A stretch of DNA of 64,000 bases from Megasphaera hominis (lineage in GTDB: Bacteria > Bacillota > Negativicutes > Veillonellales > Megasphaeraceae), in the NCBI RefSeq assembly GCF_014269395.1, contig NZ_JACOGK010000009.1, positions 1 to 64,000 of the forward strand, read 5' to 3'. Position numbers and translations under genes: made by a program. Below are positions 61,092-64,000 of this stretch, piece by piece (position 1 is the stretch's first letter; each line of letters starts with the position of its first letter). Under the pieces are notes generated by a model, which was not told the origin of the DNA, made no database searches, and saw nothing but the letters and a program-made list of their open reading frames with translations.

Positions 61092-62226
61092 AATAGCCTT
61101 TCTCTTTTCGGGACGAGGTATGCCCTATGAAAAGGTCGCTATTATGGTTGCTGTCGTCTGCGCAGTTGTCTTTACGATACTATTGGGGAACAACACCATC
61201 CACAATGCGCCAGTCGCCATCATCGACAGGGATAATTCCCGCTATAGCCGGGAAATCATCGACGAAATCGACGCGTCGCCCTTCATTGACGTGAAAGATA
61301 TCATTCATACGGCTGTATCGCCGGAATCACTCTTTTACAACGATCGGTACGTTGCCGTTATCTATTTACCTCAGGACCTGGAAAAAACGCGCTACGGGTC
61401 GCAGAGTGGCGCTATTGGCGTCTTTTATGATAATACGAGTACAGCCCAGTCGGCTGAAGTCATGGAGGCCCTCAACGAAATTGTAGCCGCTGAAAATGCC
61501 AAGCTCTCTGGCACGGAAGGAAGCCGTGTCGAGTCCGGTATTTCTTTGCGGGACCGGCTCCTCTTTAACCCACAAGGATCGGCAGCAAATAATGGTGAAG
61601 TCCAGGGCTTCCTCTTTTTCTTCTCGTCTATGTTCTTTACCTTTGCTACCATCGGTATGGTGCCGCGCCTGCGCATGACGGGCCAGCTCCAGCATGAGCT
61701 CTTGCATGGCACCCCCTTTGGCATTCTCATCCGCCTCATTCCGTATTGCTTTTGTCTCATGACGGCCCTGGTCATCGGCATGGTCATTCTGCATTTCTTT
61801 AATGATATGAACTTTTCCGGCAGCTACGTCTTATTCCTGCTGACACAATGCTTTTACATTCCTGCCGTAGGTACGATGAGTCTCCTGTTTGGCTGGAATG
61901 CCGCGAATCCGGGCGTCGCGTCGAGCCGTATGATTCTCTTTATTCCAGGCGGCTTCATCCTTGGCGGTGCCACGAGCCCTATTGTCGAGCAGTCCTTATG
62001 GGTCCAGCACGTAGCCCACTTTTTCCCGCTCACATGGGAATACGAATTTACGCGGGACATCATCGTTCGTGGAGCCGGCTTCGGCGACATTGCCCAAACG
62101 CTGGGACAATTTTTATTGTATTTTGCTACGTTACTTATCGTCTTTTGCCTGGTCTTCCGCCATGCCCGTCAGGGCCTGCTAAAACAACAAGCCCAGGCAG
62201 TCGCCCATACGCAAGAGGAGGCATAA
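61069..62226 (+). CDS. ABC-2-type transporter permease (YhhJ-like)
   Basis: A 385-residue protein: a first helix (VAIMVAVVCAVVFTILLG), a roughly 150-residue external domain (APVAIIDRDNSRYSREIIDEI) and five C-terminal helices (FFFSSMFFTFATIGMV to LLYFATLLIVFCLVF). It is the permease of ABC-2 export systems that pair with HlyD proteins. No ATP-binding subunit is encoded beside it; the next gene is uspA. Confidence 0.88.
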   Translation: MMHSLKDEIAFLFSGRGMPYEKVAIMVAVVCAVVFTILLGNNTIHNAPVAIIDRDNSRYSREIIDEIDASPFIDVKDIIHTAVSPESLFYNDRYVAVIYLPQDLEKTRYGSQSGAIGVFYDNTSTAQSAEVMEALNEIVAAENAKLSGTEGSRVESGISLRDRLLFNPQGSAANNGEVQGFLFFFSSMFFTFATIGMVPRLRMTGQLQHELLHGTPFGILIRLIPYCFCLMTALVIGMVILHFFNDMNFSGSYVLFLLTQCFYIPAVGTMSLLFGWNAANPGVASSRMILFIPGGFILGGATSPIVEQSLWVQHVAHFFPLTWEYEFTRDIIVRGAGFGDIAQTLGQFLLYFATLLIVFCLVFRHARQGLLKQQAQAVAHTQEEA

Positions 62227-62229
62227 CCT

Positions 62230-62679
62230 ATGGTAGAAGAAATGAAAGATGAAGAACTGCATTCCATACTCGTTCCCGTTGATGGCTCAGAGCCATCACG
62301 ACGGGCCTTACACAAGGCAGTATACATTGCTGGCCATTGTGGTGCGTCACTGACTCTTTTGAACGTCGTCGATTTGAACAAGGAAATCAATTCCTTTGAA
62401 CAGGTCAGTACCGGCGGCTACGTGCCGTCTGAACTCAAGGTAAAGGGCTATGAGCTGCTTACAGAAATGGTCCGCGACGTACCGCGGAACATGCCCTTGC
62501 GGACGGTCGTCAAAATTGGCGATCCAGCTAAGACGACTGTGGAATTTTGTGAAGAAGAGAAGTTTGACCTGATTATTATTGGCAGCCGCGGCTATTCACG
62601 GCTGAAACAAATGATTTTGGGCAGTGTAAGCCAATATGTCATCCTGCGCTGCACCTGCCCGGTCATGATCGTACGCTGA
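62230..62679 (+). CDS. Universal stress protein (UspA family)
   Basis: A 149-residue single USP domain (SILVPVDGSEPSRRALHKAVY; FDLIIIGSRGYSRLKQMILGSVSQYVILRCTCPVMIV). The GxRG...GSVS segment matches the ATP-binding G-2x-G-9x-G(S/T) motif, so the ATP-binding subfamily is likely. It starts three bases after the permease, which suggests MarR-dependent co-expression. Confidence 0.92.
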   Translation: MVEEMKDEELHSILVPVDGSEPSRRALHKAVYIAGHCGASLTLLNVVDLNKEINSFEQVSTGGYVPSELKVKGYELLTEMVRDVPRNMPLRTVVKIGDPAKTTVEFCEEEKFDLIIIGSRGYSRLKQMILGSVSQYVILRCTCPVMIVR

Positions 62680-62804
62680 TTTTCTCATTTTATTTTCATC
62701 ATTTTCTCATTCTTTTTTAATCTGGTACTCATCCTTCTGTTATGTTTTTCTTATATACTCAACGTAATGATACCGGCCGGAATAAGGTATGAAGGAGTAG
62801 ATTT

Positions 62805-64000
62805 GTGAAACAGAAGAATGAAATCAACACGATTTTACAATATGCGGAAAGCAGCCGGGAATGGGCCGGACCCTTACAATCGCTAGGTGCAACAGACCAG
62901 ATTCCTGAAGCTATGACCACCTCTGTAAGTTATTTATGCCGTCTGGCTTACGTCTATTTACGGGCTGCTCTTTGGGGCCATGATTATGAAAAATACATAG
63001 GCCTGACCTACGAAGCCTTACGCCTGGCCAAGAAATGCCAAACCCAGGATAAGGAGTCTATGAGCGTCCGTTGCGCTGCCTATGTCTATTACAGTGAGTA
63101 TTTACAGTACACCCCGATCAGCAAGAAATTTCCCAGGTGCCAGCGGGAAAAGCGTGAGACATACCTTACAAAGGCCTTTACCTGCTATGAATACTTGCTC
63201 AAACAGGATGCATCCTTATATGATTCATTCCGCTATGCGTACCTCTTATACCGGGCAGCAGAAGACTTTTGCCTGACCTGGCCTATGACTAAGCGCAAGC
63301 GGCTGAAGGAAGAAGCCTTCGCCCAATTCTCCCAGATCCTGCGTGGCTGGAAAGAGCTGTCGTCAGAAGACCAAAAGCGGCACGAGCGTCTCTTTCATAA
63401 GACGTGCTACAATATCGGCCGGTGCGGACTGGCACTTTTGCAAGGCCAGTCGTGGCTGCAGAAGGAATTCCTCATGGTCCTTGCCTCGCCGCCTAAGGCG
63501 GCCAAACAGGCAGAACGCAAGCAAATCCTACGCTGGGTTCTCTATGGCCTGGAAGAGGCCCGCAAGGGTGCCGGACTGCCGGAAATAGCAGAAGATCTGG
63601 TAGCCGTAGCGCATCAAAACCAGCCCTACCCGCCACAGTCCGGGGACATTTATTATTCTCTTGGCAAGGCCTATGAATGCGCTGTGACTCTTAGGCTGAG
63701 TGATTTGCCTCACGACGATACAGAACGGGCTGAACGCTACTATACATATGCCTGTGAAATCGACAGGCAGCGCCGTTTGGACAAACAGCCTGTTACAGGC
63801 TTTACTCATATGTATGCTGCCTTGTTCCGTCTCTATTACAGCCAGCGGGAATTAGAAAAATTTGCCGCTGCGTGGCAACGCTATGGGGCAGATATTCCCT
63901 TTACAGCCGATTTGCGGACCATTTGTGCCGTGCGCTGGTACTTTTGCCGTGGCGAATATGACCGGGCCAGAACGGCCTTACAGAATTATATAGACGATGC
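62805..64000 (+). CDS. Large helical-repeat (TPR-like) protein, truncated by window end
   Basis: A frame open from GTG 62805 to the last base (398 codons, no stop). GAAGGAG lies nine bases upstream, and a TATACT box lies at 62754-62759 without a clear -35. The sequence is alpha-helical and rich in Tyr, Leu, Ala and Arg, with TPR-like pairs (IYYSLGKAYECAV, ERAERYYTYACEIDRQ, WYFCRGEYDRARTALQNYI) and several cysteines. There is no signal peptide or membrane helix in this part. No family was recognised; a scaffold or regulatory role is possible. The preceding gap repeats ATTTTCTCATT (62679 and 62701). Confidence 0.75.
   Translation, partial: MKQKNEINTILQYAESSREWAGPLQSLGATDQIPEAMTTSVSYLCRLAYVYLRAALWGHDYEKYIGLTYEALRLAKKCQTQDKESMSVRCAAYVYYSEYLQYTPISKKFPRCQREKRETYLTKAFTCYEYLLKQDASLYDSFRYAYLLYRAAEDFCLTWPMTKRKRLKEEAFAQFSQILRGWKELSSEDQKRHERLFHKTCYNIGRCGLALLQGQSWLQKEFLMVLASPPKAAKQAERKQILRWVLYGLEEARKGAGLPEIAEDLVAVAHQNQPYPPQSGDIYYSLGKAYECAVTLRLSDLPHDDTERAERYYTYACEIDRQRRLDKQPVTGFTHMYAALFRLYYSQRELEKFAAAWQRYGADIPFTADLRTICAVRWYFCRGEYDRARTALQNYIDD

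Noticed and set aside
1..64000. CRISPR arrays, rRNA operons, prophage or integrase modules
   Set aside because: No regularly spaced direct repeats, no rRNA sequence and no phage or integrase genes were found on either strand.

Overview
The window looks like chromosomal backbone of a rod-programmed Firmicute of the Negativicutes, probably close to Megasphaera/Veillonellaceae. That placement is an inference from gene content and order: an mreBCD-mrdA-rodA elongasome operon, a csaB cell-wall pyruvyltransferase next to a DUF5693 membrane protein, the proB-proA-nadD-yqeK-LCP-rsfS run, the TIGR03960/TIGR03936 radical-SAM pair before rng, and an rpsB-tsf-pyrH-frr-uppS-cdsA-rseP-ispG run. No rRNA, canonical tRNA, CRISPR array or prophage was seen. 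The only transposon trace is the 3' tip of an IS3-family transposase at the left edge.

Layout. 1-3.7 kb: IS3 remnant, an Rrf2 regulator with an operator over its own -10 box, a 2-hydroxyacid/lactate dehydrogenase and a DEAD-box RNA helicase on the minus strand. 3.8-7.5 kb: secA and prfB; prfB needs a +1 frameshift and its site has UAA instead of the usual UGA. 7.5-15.5 kb: envelope genes (DUF2993/LmeA-like, DUF5693, csaB, ftsE-ftsX, M23 hydrolase activator, CtpA protease). 15.5-23.4 kb: obgE behind a terminator leader, yhbY, proline genes, a tiny membrane protein, nadD, yqeK, LCP ligase, rsfS and a CvfB-like S1 protein. 23.4-24.3 kb: exported VWA protein. 24.5-31 kb: mreB-mreC-mreD-mrdA-minD-like-rodA. 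31-35 kb: radical-SAM pair and RNase G. 35-39 kb: frameshifted secreted lipase, WG-repeat protein and SIMPL protein. 39.3-40.9 kb: TPP riboswitch and thiC. 40.9-47.5 kb: polyphosphate cluster (ppx, a degenerate ppx-like paralogue, ppk) and a G5/3D-domain wall protein. 47.5-51.8 kb: accessory redox island (FMN reductase, LysR with divergent aldo/keto reductase, flavodoxin) and a degenerate MobA-like protein. 52-59.1 kb: translation and lipid/isoprenoid run. 59.1-64 kb: a small tRNA-like RNA gene, a MarR-controlled HlyD plus ABC-2 permease unit, a universal stress protein and the start of a helical-repeat protein cut by the window end.

The most unusual object is at 59,116-59,272: a free-standing gene with a strong sigma-A-type promoter (TTGAAG-N17-TATAAT), a 65-67 nt RNA with all tRNA elbow features (U8, A14, G15, GG, A21, a TTCAAAT T-loop on five G/C pairs, a 7-8 bp acceptor) and an intrinsic terminator. 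In place of a 17-nt anticodon arm it has a 12-nt mini-hairpin with no anticodon. Its acceptor end (G1:C72, C2:G71, U73) matches bacterial glycine-tRNA acceptor determinants. It would not be able to decode a codon, so a non-translational role is the leading inference.

Second-tier items are the UAA-type prfB frameshift site, a possible attenuator before obgE, two catalytically degraded paralogues (Ppx-like and MobA-like), a MinD-like ATPase inside the rod operon, a lone PASTA-like mini-protein between frr and uppS, and a cluster of AAAAGT half-sites upstream of thiC.
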